Part shown: in pieces, positions 39,346 to 47,218 of the stretch
How the letters are laid out: each line of letters begins with the position of its first letter
How positions within the stretch are numbered: position 1 is the first letter of the stretch
DNA from: Mycobacterium sp. PS03-16
GTDB lineage: Bacteria; Actinomycetota; Actinomycetes; Mycobacteriales; Mycobacteriaceae
Length of the DNA stretch: 64,000 bases
Assembly: GCF_004570325.1 (NCBI RefSeq)
Contig: NZ_SPQO01000020.1
Location: forward strand, 1-64,000
Direction of reading: 5' to 3'
Program-made: the position numbers and the translations under genes
The notes under the pieces: model-generated
Databases searched by the model: none
Seen by the model: only the letters and a program-made list of their open reading frames with translations
What the model was told of the DNA's origin: nothing

Positions 39346-40923
39346 ATGAGCGACCTCGTACAGACCTCCTCGGGCGTCCCGCTCGAGCCCGTCTACGTGC
39401 CGGGTGACCGCACCACCGAGCCGCCACCGCCGGGTGCCTACCCGTTCACGCGCGGCAACTTCGCGTCCGGATACCGCGGCAAGCTGTGGACGTTCCGCCA
39501 GTATTCCGGCTTCGGCACGGCCGAGGAGTCGAATCGCCGCTACCGTTACCTGCTCGATCAGGGCGGCACCGGGCTGTCGGTGGCGCTGGATCTGCCCACG
39601 CAGTGCGGGTACGACTCCGACGATCCGGAGTACGGCGAGGAGGTCGGCCGCGTCGGGGTGGCCGTGGACACGCTGGCGGATGCCGAGATCCTGTTCGACG
39701 GGATTCCGCTGGACAAGATCAGCACGAGCTTCACGATCAACGGCACCGCGGCCATCCTGCTGGCGTTCTACGTGGCCGCCGCGGAGAAGTCCGGCGTGCC
39801 GCGAGAGAAGCTCACCGGCACGATCCAGAACGACATCCTCAAGGAGTACGCCTCGCGGGGTACGTGGATCTGGCCGCCGGACCCCTCGCTGCGGCTGATC
39901 GCCGACACCATCGAGTTCTGCGCCGCCGAGGTGCCGCGGTTCAACGCGATCTCGGTGGCGGGGGCGCACTTTCGCGACGCCGGCGCCAACGCGGTGCAGG
40001 AGATGGCGTTCACGCTCGCCGACGGCGTGACCTACTGTGACACGGTCGTCGAGCGCGGCCGTATGAGCATCGACAAGTTCGCCCCGCAGATCTCGTTCTT
40101 CTTCTACACCCACGGCGACTTCTTCGAAGAGATCGCCAAGTACCGGGCCGGCCGCAGGCGCTGGGCGACGATCGTGCGCGAACGGTACGGATCGACCAGC
40201 GACAAGGCGTCGATGTTCCGGTTCGGCTGTGTGTCGGGCGGTGCGTCGCTGTACGCCCCGCAGGCGCAGAACAACGTGGTCCGCATTGCCTACGAGGCGA
40301 TGGCCTCGGTGCTGGGAGGCGTGCAATCCATGTTCACCGCGGCGTGGGACGAGCCGTTCGCGCTGCCCAGCGAGGAGTCCGCGACCCTGGCGCTGCGCAC
40401 CCAGCAGATTCTGGCCTACGAGACCGGGGTGACCAGGGTGGCCGACCCGCTGGGCGGGTCGTACTTCGTCGAGGCGCTCACCGATGCCACCGAGGCCAAG
40501 ATCATCGAGATCATGGGTGATCTCGAGCAGCACGGCGGCATGGTGCGCTGCATCGAGGACGGCTATCTGCAGGGGCTGATCGCCGACGAGGCCTACAAGG
40601 TGCACCAGCAGATCGAGGACGGCACGCGCCCGGTGGTCGGGGTGAACAAGTTCGTCACCGACGAACCGCCGCCGGACATCGACACCTATGAACTCGACGC
40701 CGAGGGACGCGACCTGCAGCTCAAGCGGTTGTCGAAGGTCAAGGCCGACCGGGACCCGGACGCGGTGGCCCGGACGCTGGCCGAGTTGTCGCGCGCCGCC
40801 GGCGGCGACGACAACCTGATGCACAAGCTGATCGACTGCGCGAACGCGTACTGCACGGTGGGGGAGATGGTGTCGGCGCTCAAGGCCGTGTGGGGCGAGT
40901 TCCAGCAGCCGGTGGTGTTCTGA
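39346..40923 (+). CDS. Coenzyme-B12 acyl-CoA mutase, large (catalytic) subunit, divergent
   Basis: A 525-residue TIM-barrel subunit of the methylmalonyl-/isobutyryl-CoA mutase family, lacking the fused B12 domain of single-chain mutases. Aligning by hand to P. shermanii methylmalonyl-CoA mutase with one constant offset (36), Y89, Q197, R207 and H244 correspond to Y53 (RQYSGF), Q161 (TIQNDI), R171 (YASRGT) and H208 (GAHF). Tyr plus Arg is the pair that binds a substrate carboxylate, which isobutyryl- and hydroxyisobutyryl-type mutases lack. Y243 is replaced by A207, and the usual HSQTSGWSL-like segment reads GCVSGGASL, so the pocket is altered. Partner: the next gene. Chaperone: 54779. Confidence 0.9.
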   Translation: MSDLVQTSSGVPLEPVYVPGDRTTEPPPPGAYPFTRGNFASGYRGKLWTFRQYSGFGTAEESNRRYRYLLDQGGTGLSVALDLPTQCGYDSDDPEYGEEVGRVGVAVDTLADAEILFDGIPLDKISTSFTINGTAAILLAFYVAAAEKSGVPREKLTGTIQNDILKEYASRGTWIWPPDPSLRLIADTIEFCAAEVPRFNAISVAGAHFRDAGANAVQEMAFTLADGVTYCDTVVERGRMSIDKFAPQISFFFYTHGDFFEEIAKYRAGRRRWATIVRERYGSTSDKASMFRFGCVSGGASLYAPQAQNNVVRIAYEAMASVLGGVQSMFTAAWDEPFALPSEESATLALRTQQILAYETGVTRVADPLGGSYFVEALTDATEAKIIEIMGDLEQHGGMVRCIEDGYLQGLIADEAYKVHQQIEDGTRPVVGVNKFVTDEPPPDIDTYELDAEGRDLQLKRLSKVKADRDPDAVARTLAELSRAAGGDDNLMHKLIDCANAYCTVGEMVSALKAVWGEFQQPVVF

Positions 40924-41327
40924 TGAGCGCTCCCGCGCGTGTCCTCGTCGCCAAACCCGGGCTGGACGGCCATGACCGCGGCGCCAAGATCGTGGCGCGC
41001 GCCCTGCGCGACGCCGGTTTCGAGGTGATCTACACCGGAATCCGACAGCGCATCGAGGACATCGTGTCGATCGCGCTGCAGGAGGACGTGGCGCTGGTGG
41101 GCCTGTCGATCCTGTCGGGCGCGCACGTGGCGCTGACCGCCCGCACCGTGGAGGCGTTGCGCGCCGCCGACGCCGGTGACATCGCGGTGGTGGTGGGCGG
41201 CACCATCCCTCAGGCCGACGTGCCGAAGCTCCTCGAGTGTGGTGCGGCGGCGGTGTTTCCGACCGGCACACCGCTGGAGACGTTGGTGACCGAGGTGCGC
41301 AAGCTGACCGAGCAGGCCCAGGCGTGA
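40923..41327 (+). CDS. Coenzyme-B12 acyl-CoA mutase, small (B12-binding) subunit
   Basis: A 134-residue Rossmann-like cobalamin domain. The signature DGHDRG (D15-x-H17-x-x-G20) supplies the His that replaces dimethylbenzimidazole on cobalt; SILSG and VVVGGTIP are the nucleotide-tail contacts. Start is the ATG at 40923, sharing its A with the TGA of the large subunit, so equimolar coupled synthesis is expected. Confidence 0.95.
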   Translation: MSAPARVLVAKPGLDGHDRGAKIVARALRDAGFEVIYTGIRQRIEDIVSIALQEDVALVGLSILSGAHVALTARTVEALRAADAGDIAVVVGGTIPQADVPKLLECGAAAVFPTGTPLETLVTEVRKLTEQAQA

Positions 41328-41328
41328 C

Positions 41329-41382
41329 GAGTGTGAAACGCGGGCGATTCTCGGGCCTGATTCCCGCCAAGGAGTCACACTC
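41329..41382. repeat. Intergenic inverted repeat after the mutase genes
   Basis: GAGTGTGA (41329-41336) and TCACACTC (41375-41382) are perfect inverted 8-mers around a shorter GCGGG/CCCGC stem. It lies between the small subunit stop and the LLM gene start, so it may be a terminator, attenuator or RNA-stability element. No cobalamin-riboswitch B12-box was recognised. Confidence 0.5.
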
Positions 41383-41403
41383 GGCGAAGGAAGAGGGATA
41401 ACC

Positions 41404-42360
41404 ATGAGACTGGGCGTGATGATCGGGGCCGAGCGCGGCGACATGGCGCGCAAGGTCACCAAGCTGGTGTCCGACATCGAGTGGGCCGAATCGGCCGGAC
41501 TGGACACCGCGTGGATGCCGCAGGTGCCCAACGATTTCGACTGCCTGACCATGGTGGCGCTGATGGCCGCGCACACCACGCGCATCGAACTCGGTACCGC
41601 GGTGGTGCCGCTGCAGGCCCAGCATCCGATCGCGCTGGCGCGTCAGGCGTTGTCGGTGCACGCCGTGTCGGGCGGGCGCCTCGCGCTGGGCGTCGGGCCG
41701 TCACACCACTGGATCGTGCGCGACATGCTCGGGCTGCCCTACGACAAGCCGGCGGCCTACACCCGCGACTACCTCGAGGTGCTCGACGCGGCGCTGGCGG
41801 GACCGGGGTCGGTCGACGTGGTGAACGATTCCTTCACCGTGCACAATCCCACCGTGCTGCAGGCCGATTCGCCGATGCCGGTGCTGGTGGCCGCACTCGG
41901 CCCGGTGATGCTGCAGATCGCCGGGGCGCACGCCGACGGCACGGTGCTGTGGATGGCCGACGAACGCGCCATCGGTGAGCACATCGCGCCGCGGATCACC
42001 AGCGCGGCCGCCGAGGCGGGCCGGCCGGCCCCGCGCATCGTCGCGGGTATCCCGGTGTGCCTGTGCGCGAACTCCGAGATCGACGCGGCCAAGGACCGCG
42101 CCAATCGGATACTCGCGGAGGCCGAGACGTCGCCGAACTACCAGCGGTTGCTCGATCGCGGCGACGCCCGCGATGTCGGCGACCTGTGCGCGGCCGGTGA
42201 CGAGGACTCGATCCTGGCGCGGTTCAAGGCCTTCGCCGACGCGGGTGTGACGGACCTGTCGGTGCGCCTGCTGCCGATCGGGGACACCCGCGACGAGCTG
42301 ATCGCGTCGAAGTACCGGACGCGAGAGGTGATCGCCGAACTCGCGAAGCAGGTGCGATGA
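41404..42360 (+). CDS. LLM-class (F420- or FMN-dependent) oxidoreductase
   Basis: A 318-residue luciferase-like monooxygenase/reductase with a TIM-barrel pattern (MRLGVMIGAERGDMARKVT, ESAGLDTAWMPQ, RIELGTAVVPLQAQHPIALA, ALGVGPSHHWIVRDMLGLPY). The P-L-Q-x-x-H-P-I-A-L-A-R loop is typical of F420-dependent members, common in mycobacteria. Possible reactions include oxidation of an alcohol or reduction of a C=C bond. The ATG follows GAAGGAAGAGG. Its stop lies inside the first copy of a 32-bp tandem repeat. Confidence 0.88.
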   Translation: MRLGVMIGAERGDMARKVTKLVSDIEWAESAGLDTAWMPQVPNDFDCLTMVALMAAHTTRIELGTAVVPLQAQHPIALARQALSVHAVSGGRLALGVGPSHHWIVRDMLGLPYDKPAAYTRDYLEVLDAALAGPGSVDVVNDSFTVHNPTVLQADSPMPVLVAALGPVMLQIAGAHADGTVLWMADERAIGEHIAPRITSAAAEAGRPAPRIVAGIPVCLCANSEIDAAKDRANRILAEAETSPNYQRLLDRGDARDVGDLCAAGDEDSILARFKAFADAGVTDLSVRLLPIGDTRDELIASKYRTREVIAELAKQVR

Positions 42361-42452
42361 GCGCTTGCGCGAAGAGCCGCGTGCCCCGATGAGCGCTTGC
42401 GCGAAGAGCCGGGTGCCCCGATGAGCGCTTGCGCGAAGAGGCGGGCGCCCCG
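42357..42452 (+). repeat. Three tandem 32-bp repeats at the CoA-transferase start
   Basis: Units 42357-42388, 42389-42420 and 42421-42452 each begin ATGAGCGCTTGCGCGAAGAG and end GCCCCG, with only a few differences. A fourth partial unit (ATGAGCGC) begins at 42453, which is the chosen start of the CoA transferase. Each unit also carries a GAAGAG that resembles a ribosome site. Because 32 is not a multiple of three, the upstream ATGs lie in other frames. Confidence 0.85.
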
Positions 42453-43487
42453 ATGAGCGCGCCGCTGGCCGGCATCCGCATCATCGAGGTCGGCGTGATG
42501 CTGGCCGGGCCCTATGCGACGATGATGCTCGCCGACCTCGGCGCCGATGTCATCAAAGTGGAGCCGCCCGGCGGCGAGATCTCCCGCCAGGTCGGCGACA
42601 GCTATTTCGCGAGCCTGAACCGCAACAAACGCAACATATGCCTGGATCTGCGGTCCGAGGAAGGGCAGCAGCGCCTCGCCGAGCTGGTCGCCGACTCGCA
42701 CGCCCTCCTGGTCAACATGAAGCCGTCGGTGATCCGCCGGCTGGGACTGACCTACGAGGCGCTGCGCCGGCACAACGACAAGATCGTCTGCGTCGCGCTG
42801 ACGGGGTTCGGGCTCACTGGCGGCGACGACCCGGCGTTCGACTACGTGGTCCAGGCGGCGACCGGGGTGGCGGCGATGACCGGCGAACCGGACGGGCCGC
42901 CCACACTGCCGGGCTATTCGTCGGCCGACAACTCGACGGGCCTGACCGCCGCGCTGGGACTGCTGGCGATGATCGTGTCGGGCCGTGGCGGGCAGGTGGA
43001 CGTGTCGCTGCGCGATGTGATGCTGTCGCAGTTGAACTACCGGGTCGCGGCGTACCTGAACGACGGTGTCGAACCCCGCCGCCATCCCAACGGCGCCCAC
43101 TCGTTCTACGTTCCGGCACAGCTGTTCCCGACCGCCGACGGGTTCCTGGCGCTGTTCGTCACCCACGACGGGTTCTGGCGGCTGTTCGCCGACGAGGCGG
43201 GCATCGACGGTTTCCCGACCATGGCGGAGCGGTCGGCGCGGCGCGATGAGGTGCTCGCACTGGTCACCTCCGCGCTGGCGCGGGATACGGCGACCGGTTG
43301 GGAGAAGCGGCTACGGCCGCTGGGCATTCCGGCGGCGGCCGTGCGCGCGCTGCCGGCCGCACTGGAGGAGACACCCGAGGTGCTGGTCACCGCGGGCGGG
43401 TTCCGGCTGGTGGGCAGCCCGGTGCGGATCAGCGGGTACGAACCGGAATACCGGCCGCCGCCACCGCCGCCGGGTCACTCGTCGTAG
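42453..43487 (+). CDS. CaiB/BaiF-family CoA transferase
   Basis: A 344-residue class III CoA transferase. Motifs: GIRIIEVGVMLAGPYATMMLADLGADVIKVEPP, SLNRNKRNICLDL (typical family sequence), FGLTGGDDPAFDYVVQAATG containing the catalytic-Asp region, and GGQVDVSLRD. These enzymes move CoA between carboxylic acids without ATP, or racemise 2-methylacyl-CoA. Near the B12 mutase it may load the mutase substrate or recycle CoA from the product. The 3' end overlaps the opposing ferredoxin by 13 nt. Confidence 0.9.
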   Translation: MSAPLAGIRIIEVGVMLAGPYATMMLADLGADVIKVEPPGGEISRQVGDSYFASLNRNKRNICLDLRSEEGQQRLAELVADSHALLVNMKPSVIRRLGLTYEALRRHNDKIVCVALTGFGLTGGDDPAFDYVVQAATGVAAMTGEPDGPPTLPGYSSADNSTGLTAALGLLAMIVSGRGGQVDVSLRDVMLSQLNYRVAAYLNDGVEPRRHPNGAHSFYVPAQLFPTADGFLALFVTHDGFWRLFADEAGIDGFPTMAERSARRDEVLALVTSALARDTATGWEKRLRPLGIPAAAVRALPAALEETPEVLVTAGGFRLVGSPVRISGYEPEYRPPPPPPGHSS

Positions 43488-43792
43488 GTGACCGCCACGA
43501 TGTCGGTGTCGGGAATCGCCTGGCAGGTCAGCACGTATCCGTCCGCCACCTCGTCGTCGTCGAGCGCATCGTTGACCCGCATGGTGGCGGTCCCCTCGAT
43601 GAGCCTGGCCATGCATGTCCCGCAGTTGCCGGCCTCGCACGAGAACGGGGGCGAGATGCCGGCGCGGCGGGCACTTTCGAGCAGCGTCTCACCGGCGACT
43701 CTGGCCACCGACACCTGCTTGCGGTCGAGGACGATCGTCACCTCGCCGCCGGGGGCGCCGGCGGGCGGGACGGGCATGGGCGAGGCCGACAT
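43475..43792 (-). CDS. Plant-type 2Fe-2S ferredoxin
   Basis: A 105-residue ferredoxin with Cys ligands C52, C57, C60 and C90 (CEAGNCGTC, then VLTCQ), the C-x4-C-x2-C-x29-C spacing of electron-transfer ferredoxins. The ATG at 43792 follows GAAGGAG; a longer frame lacks a signal. Divergent from the acyl-CoA ligase at 43900, with a palindrome between them. A partner oxygenase is not adjacent; P450 or a Rieske oxygenase elsewhere could be served. Confidence 0.92.
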   Translation of the reverse strand: MSASPMPVPPAGAPGGEVTIVLDRKQVSVARVAGETLLESARRAGISPPFSCEAGNCGTCMARLIEGTATMRVNDALDDDEVADGYVLTCQAIPDTDIVAVTYDE

Positions 43793-43824
43793 ACAGCTCC
43801 TTCGAGCATCGACATTCTGACTTG

Positions 43825-43843
43825 AGGAGAATAGTATTCTCCT
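43825..43843. promoter_or_regulatory. 19-bp perfect palindrome between ferredoxin and ligase genes
   Basis: AGGAGAATAGTATTCTCCT is a perfect odd palindrome centred at 43834, in the divergent gap 43793-43899. Flanking ACTTGAG and CTCAAGT (43820-43826 and 43859-43865) form an outer inverted pair. The core GAGAATAGTATTCTC shares 13 of 15 bases with the site at 53561-53575, so it is probably the operator of a TetR-type regulator. Confidence 0.75.
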
Positions 43844-43899
43844 GAAATGATAGTGTCTTCTCAAGTGCAGTCTACGGCGTCCAGGAGGGTCCGGCGGCG

Positions 43900-45321
43900 G
43901 TGAGCGATGGCCGACACGTGACCGGTTCCGCCGCGCTGGCGTTCGGCGACCGCGAGTACTCGCCGGCCGACATCGATGCCCTCGCCAGCGGAATGGCCAC
44001 GGCGCTGGAGGAGCGCGGCGTGCGGGCCGGGGACCGCGTGGCGATGATGTCATCGAACCGACCGGAATTCGTGGCGGCGCTGCGCGGGATCTGGCACCTC
44101 GGCGCCGCCGCGGTCCTGCTCAGCCCGGCCTGGAAGCACGCCGAGGTGGCGCACGCACTCCAGTTGACCCGGCCCAGCCATGCGGTCGGCGACCATCCGG
44201 TGCTCGCGGACGCGATGCCGATGCTGCACCTCGACGAGTCGCTCTCACCCGGCCGGCGCGCGTTCGACGGCGTCGATCCGGCGCGCGACGCGGTGTTCGT
44301 GTTCAGCTCCGGCACCACCGGGATGCCCAAGGCCGTGCGGCACACCCACGGCGCGTTCGCCGTGGCGGTGCAGCAGTGGCGGGATGCGCTCGGGCTGTCG
44401 CCGGCGGACCGCATGCAGATCATGACACCCCCGTCGCACATCCTCGGTCTGCTCAACATCGTGATGGCGTTGCAGACCGGCGCCTGGATCCGCCTGCATC
44501 CGCGCTTCGACATCGACACGATGCTGCGCCACATCGAGGCGGACGGCATCACGATCGAGATGGCGGTCGCACCGATCGCGCTCGCGCTCGCCCGGCACCC
44601 CGATCTCGAGAGCCATGACCTGTCGTCGCTGCGGTACATCATGTGGTGTGCCACGCCGGTCACCACCGGCGTCGCCGACCACGTCACCGCGCGCACCGGC
44701 GTGCCCTGGGTCGCGGCCTATGGCACCACCGAGGTACCGGTGATCGCCGCCAACCCCCTGACGGGGGCACGCCTGGACACCGTCGGCCGCCCGGTGCCCG
44801 GTGTGCAGGTGCGGGTGGTGTCGCTGCACGACGGCACACCGGTCGGTGCCGGAGACACCGGTGAGATCCAGGTTCGCTCGGCGGCGGTGATGGCCGGATA
44901 CCTGCCCGCAGCGGCGACGTCCGCCGCGTTCGCCGACGGCTGGTACCGCACGGGTGACGTGGGCGCCCTCGACGGCGACGGCTGGCTCCGCATCACCGAC
45001 CGGTCCAAGGAGATGATCAAGGTCCGCGGGTTCCAGGTGGCGCCCGCCGAGGTCGAGGCCGTCCTGCACGGGCATCCGGTCGTCGAGGACTGCGCCGTCT
45101 TCGGCGAACCCGACGCGGCCGACGGCGAGGCGGTGGTCGCCGCGGTGACCACCAGCGCCGACGTCGCGCCCGACGAGCTGATCGATCTGGTGGGCGACCG
45201 GCTCGCCTCCTACAAGAGACCGCGCCGGGTGGTGTTCGTCCCGATCATCCCGCGCCTACCGTCCGGAAAGGTATTGCGCCGAGTGCTCAAGGAGCAACAT
45301 GGACGTCCGTCTGACGGCTGA
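43900..45321 (+). CDS. Acyl-CoA ligase (AMP-forming)
   Basis: A 473-residue ANL ligase, read from the GTG at 43900. P-loop VFVFSSGTTGMPKAVRHTH; GTTEVPVIAAN; GWYRTGDVGALDGDGWLRITDRSKEMIKVRGFQVAP (hinge); C-terminal LPSGKVLRRVLKE. It overlaps the next gene by 23 nt. Together with the dehydrogenase pair and crotonase it forms a beta-oxidation unit. Confidence 0.9.
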   Translation: MSDGRHVTGSAALAFGDREYSPADIDALASGMATALEERGVRAGDRVAMMSSNRPEFVAALRGIWHLGAAAVLLSPAWKHAEVAHALQLTRPSHAVGDHPVLADAMPMLHLDESLSPGRRAFDGVDPARDAVFVFSSGTTGMPKAVRHTHGAFAVAVQQWRDALGLSPADRMQIMTPPSHILGLLNIVMALQTGAWIRLHPRFDIDTMLRHIEADGITIEMAVAPIALALARHPDLESHDLSSLRYIMWCATPVTTGVADHVTARTGVPWVAAYGTTEVPVIAANPLTGARLDTVGRPVPGVQVRVVSLHDGTPVGAGDTGEIQVRSAAVMAGYLPAAATSAAFADGWYRTGDVGALDGDGWLRITDRSKEMIKVRGFQVAPAEVEAVLHGHPVVEDCAVFGEPDAADGEAVVAAVTTSADVAPDELIDLVGDRLASYKRPRRVVFVPIIPRLPSGKVLRRVLKEQHGRPSDG

Positions 45322-46111
45322 ACAACGACAACTGCGTGACGCCGCCGCGGAGGTGGTCGGCGACCTGGGCCCGGGTTCGGTGGCCGATCTTGACGATTCC
45401 GTCCGCCTGGGCAGGCTCGAGAAGGCGGTCGACGCCACCGGGTTTCGCACCTTACGGTCCGACGGCGCCTCGGCGGTGGAGGTCGCGATCGTCGCCGAGG
45501 AGTTCGGGCGGGGGCTGCTCGACGTGCCCTACCTCGGTCCGGTGCTCGCCGACGATCTGCGCCGCCGGCTGGGGCGGGAGGTATCGGGCGCCGCCGGGCC
45601 GGAGTCGGTCGACCTGACCGGCAGCCTCGCCGGGGTGATCGAGTCACCTTCGGAGCTGGCGGAGCTGTCCGACGAGGACGCCCGCCGGTGGTACGCGCTC
45701 GCGCTGGCGACCACCACCGCCGACATCGTCGGTGCCGCCCGTGGAACGCTCTCGCTGGCAACGGAGTACGCCAAGGTGCGCGAGCAGTACGGTGCGGCGA
45801 TCGGGTCGTATCAGGCGGTCGCCCATCTGCTTGCGGAGAGCCTCGCGCTGATCGAGGGGTCGATCAGCGTCGCCCGCCACGCCGCCTGGGCCGTCGACGA
45901 GCTGCCGGTGCGGGAGGCGGTCGAGGCCGGCCGGATCGCGAAGATCTACTGCGCCCGGGCCGCGATGGCCGTGTGCGAGACGTCGATCCAGGTGCACGGG
46001 GGGATCGGGAACACCTGGGAATGCCTGGCCCACGTCTACCTGCGCCGGGTGCTGGCCGCCACCGAGGTGTGGCCTGCGAAGCTCGAGGAGTTGACCATTG
46101 GACTTTCGTGA
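45299..46111 (+). CDS. Acyl-CoA dehydrogenase, short partner subunit
   Basis: A 270-residue acyl-CoA dehydrogenase-like chain, about 100 residues shorter than standard ACADs. It lacks much of the N-terminal/middle region but retains the C-terminal helical bundle (REQYGAAIGSYQAVAHLLAES) and HGGIGNTWECLAHVYLRR, where the Glu of TWE matches the catalytic base position of mycobacterial heterodimeric enzymes. It overlaps the full-length ACAD gene by 14 nt, consistent with an alpha2beta2 complex of the FadE26/FadE27 type. Confidence 0.85.
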   Translation: MDVRLTAEQRQLRDAAAEVVGDLGPGSVADLDDSVRLGRLEKAVDATGFRTLRSDGASAVEVAIVAEEFGRGLLDVPYLGPVLADDLRRRLGREVSGAAGPESVDLTGSLAGVIESPSELAELSDEDARRWYALALATTTADIVGAARGTLSLATEYAKVREQYGAAIGSYQAVAHLLAESLALIEGSISVARHAAWAVDELPVREAVEAGRIAKIYCARAAMAVCETSIQVHGGIGNTWECLAHVYLRRVLAATEVWPAKLEELTIGLS

Positions 46112-47189
46112 TTCCGCCGAGGAAGCCGCGTTCCGGGAACGGTTGCGCACCTGGCTGACCGAACAGAAGGGCAGGTTCCCGACGTCAGGGGACGAATACT
46201 GGGCCAGACAGGGTGAGTGGCACCAGGCGCTCTACCGGGCCGGCTTCTTCGGCACCTCGTGGCCGAAACCATACGGCGGGCAGGATCTTCCGCCGGTCTA
46301 CGACGTCATCGTCGACGAGGAGATCGCCAAGGCGGGGGCGCCGGCGCGGCCGAGCCTGGGCTACCTCGTCGTCGGGTTGAGCCATCACGGCAGCGAGGAA
46401 CTCCGGCAGCGCTTCCTGCCCGGGCTGATCGACGGCACCGAGCGATACTGCCAGGGGTTCTCCGAACCGGGCGCCGGTTCGGACCTCGCCTCGCTGACCA
46501 CCACCGCCACTGCTGAGGGTGACGACTACGTCATCAACGGGCACAAGATCTGGACCAGCTACTCCGACGTCGCGGACTGGTGCCTGCTGCTGGCGCGTAC
46601 CGAAAAGGATGTGCCCAAGCACAGGGGCATCTCGGCGTTCATCATCGACATGCACCAACCCGGCATCGAACAGCGCCCGCTGAAGATGATCAGCGGCGTC
46701 ACCAAGGAGTTCGGTCAGGTCCTCTTCGACGGGGCACGGGTGCCCGCCGCGAACATGGTCGGCGCACCCGGGGAAGGCTGGAAGCTGGCGATGACTGTCG
46801 TCGCGCACGAACGGGAGCCCTCGACGCTGGGGTTCTCGGCGCGATACGGAAAGACGGTGCGTCAATTGGCATCCCGGGTCGACGGACCGCCGTCCGAGGA
46901 ACTGCTGTGGGCGTGGGTGCAGACCGAGATGCTGCGGCTGCACGTGCGCCGGCGGCTGTCCGAGCAACTCGACGGCATCACCCACGGGCCGCAGGGCTCG
47001 CTCGACAAACTGCTGATGACGTGGACCGAGCAGTCCGTGGGACATGCCGCACTCCGCACCGTCGGCACGGCGGACGACGAGATGTTCGGCGCCTACATGT
47101 ACAGCCGCGCGCAGAGCGTCATGGGCGGCACATCGCAGATCCAGAAGAACATCATCGCCGGCCGGATACTCGGACTCGGAGTCCGGTGA
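46098..47189 (+). CDS. Acyl-CoA dehydrogenase, FAD-binding subunit
   Basis: A 363-residue ACAD starting with TTG at 46098 (MDFRDSAEEAAFRERLRTWL). N-terminal, beta and C-terminal domains are visible: YCQGFSEPGAGSDLASLTT, VINGHKIWTSYSDVADW (FAD/substrate loop), and SVMGGTSQIQKNIIAGRILGL. In the mycobacterial ACAD heterodimers one subunit supplies the catalytic Glu; here the short partner appears to. Acts as dehydrogenation step for CoA thioesters with electron transfer to ETF. Confidence 0.9.
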   Translation: MDFRDSAEEAAFRERLRTWLTEQKGRFPTSGDEYWARQGEWHQALYRAGFFGTSWPKPYGGQDLPPVYDVIVDEEIAKAGAPARPSLGYLVVGLSHHGSEELRQRFLPGLIDGTERYCQGFSEPGAGSDLASLTTTATAEGDDYVINGHKIWTSYSDVADWCLLLARTEKDVPKHRGISAFIIDMHQPGIEQRPLKMISGVTKEFGQVLFDGARVPAANMVGAPGEGWKLAMTVVAHEREPSTLGFSARYGKTVRQLASRVDGPPSEELLWAWVQTEMLRLHVRRRLSEQLDGITHGPQGSLDKLLMTWTEQSVGHAALRTVGTADDEMFGAYMYSRAQSVMGGTSQIQKNIIAGRILGLGVR

Positions 47190-47218
47190 GCGCCGGCGCG
47201 AACAGCGGAGGAGACGGA

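Noticed and set aside
41329..41382. Possible cobalamin riboswitch near the B12 mutase
   Set aside because: Too short and no B12-box-like sequence; only a simple nested inverted repeat.
39181..41661. An 826-codon minus-strand frame over the mutase genes
   Set aside because: It lies opposite both mutase subunits and their conserved motifs and has biased His/Arg/Gly composition.
42357..42452. CRISPR-like array from the 32-bp repeats
   Set aside because: The units are directly adjacent with no spacers and no cas genes nearby; they are a simple tandem duplication.
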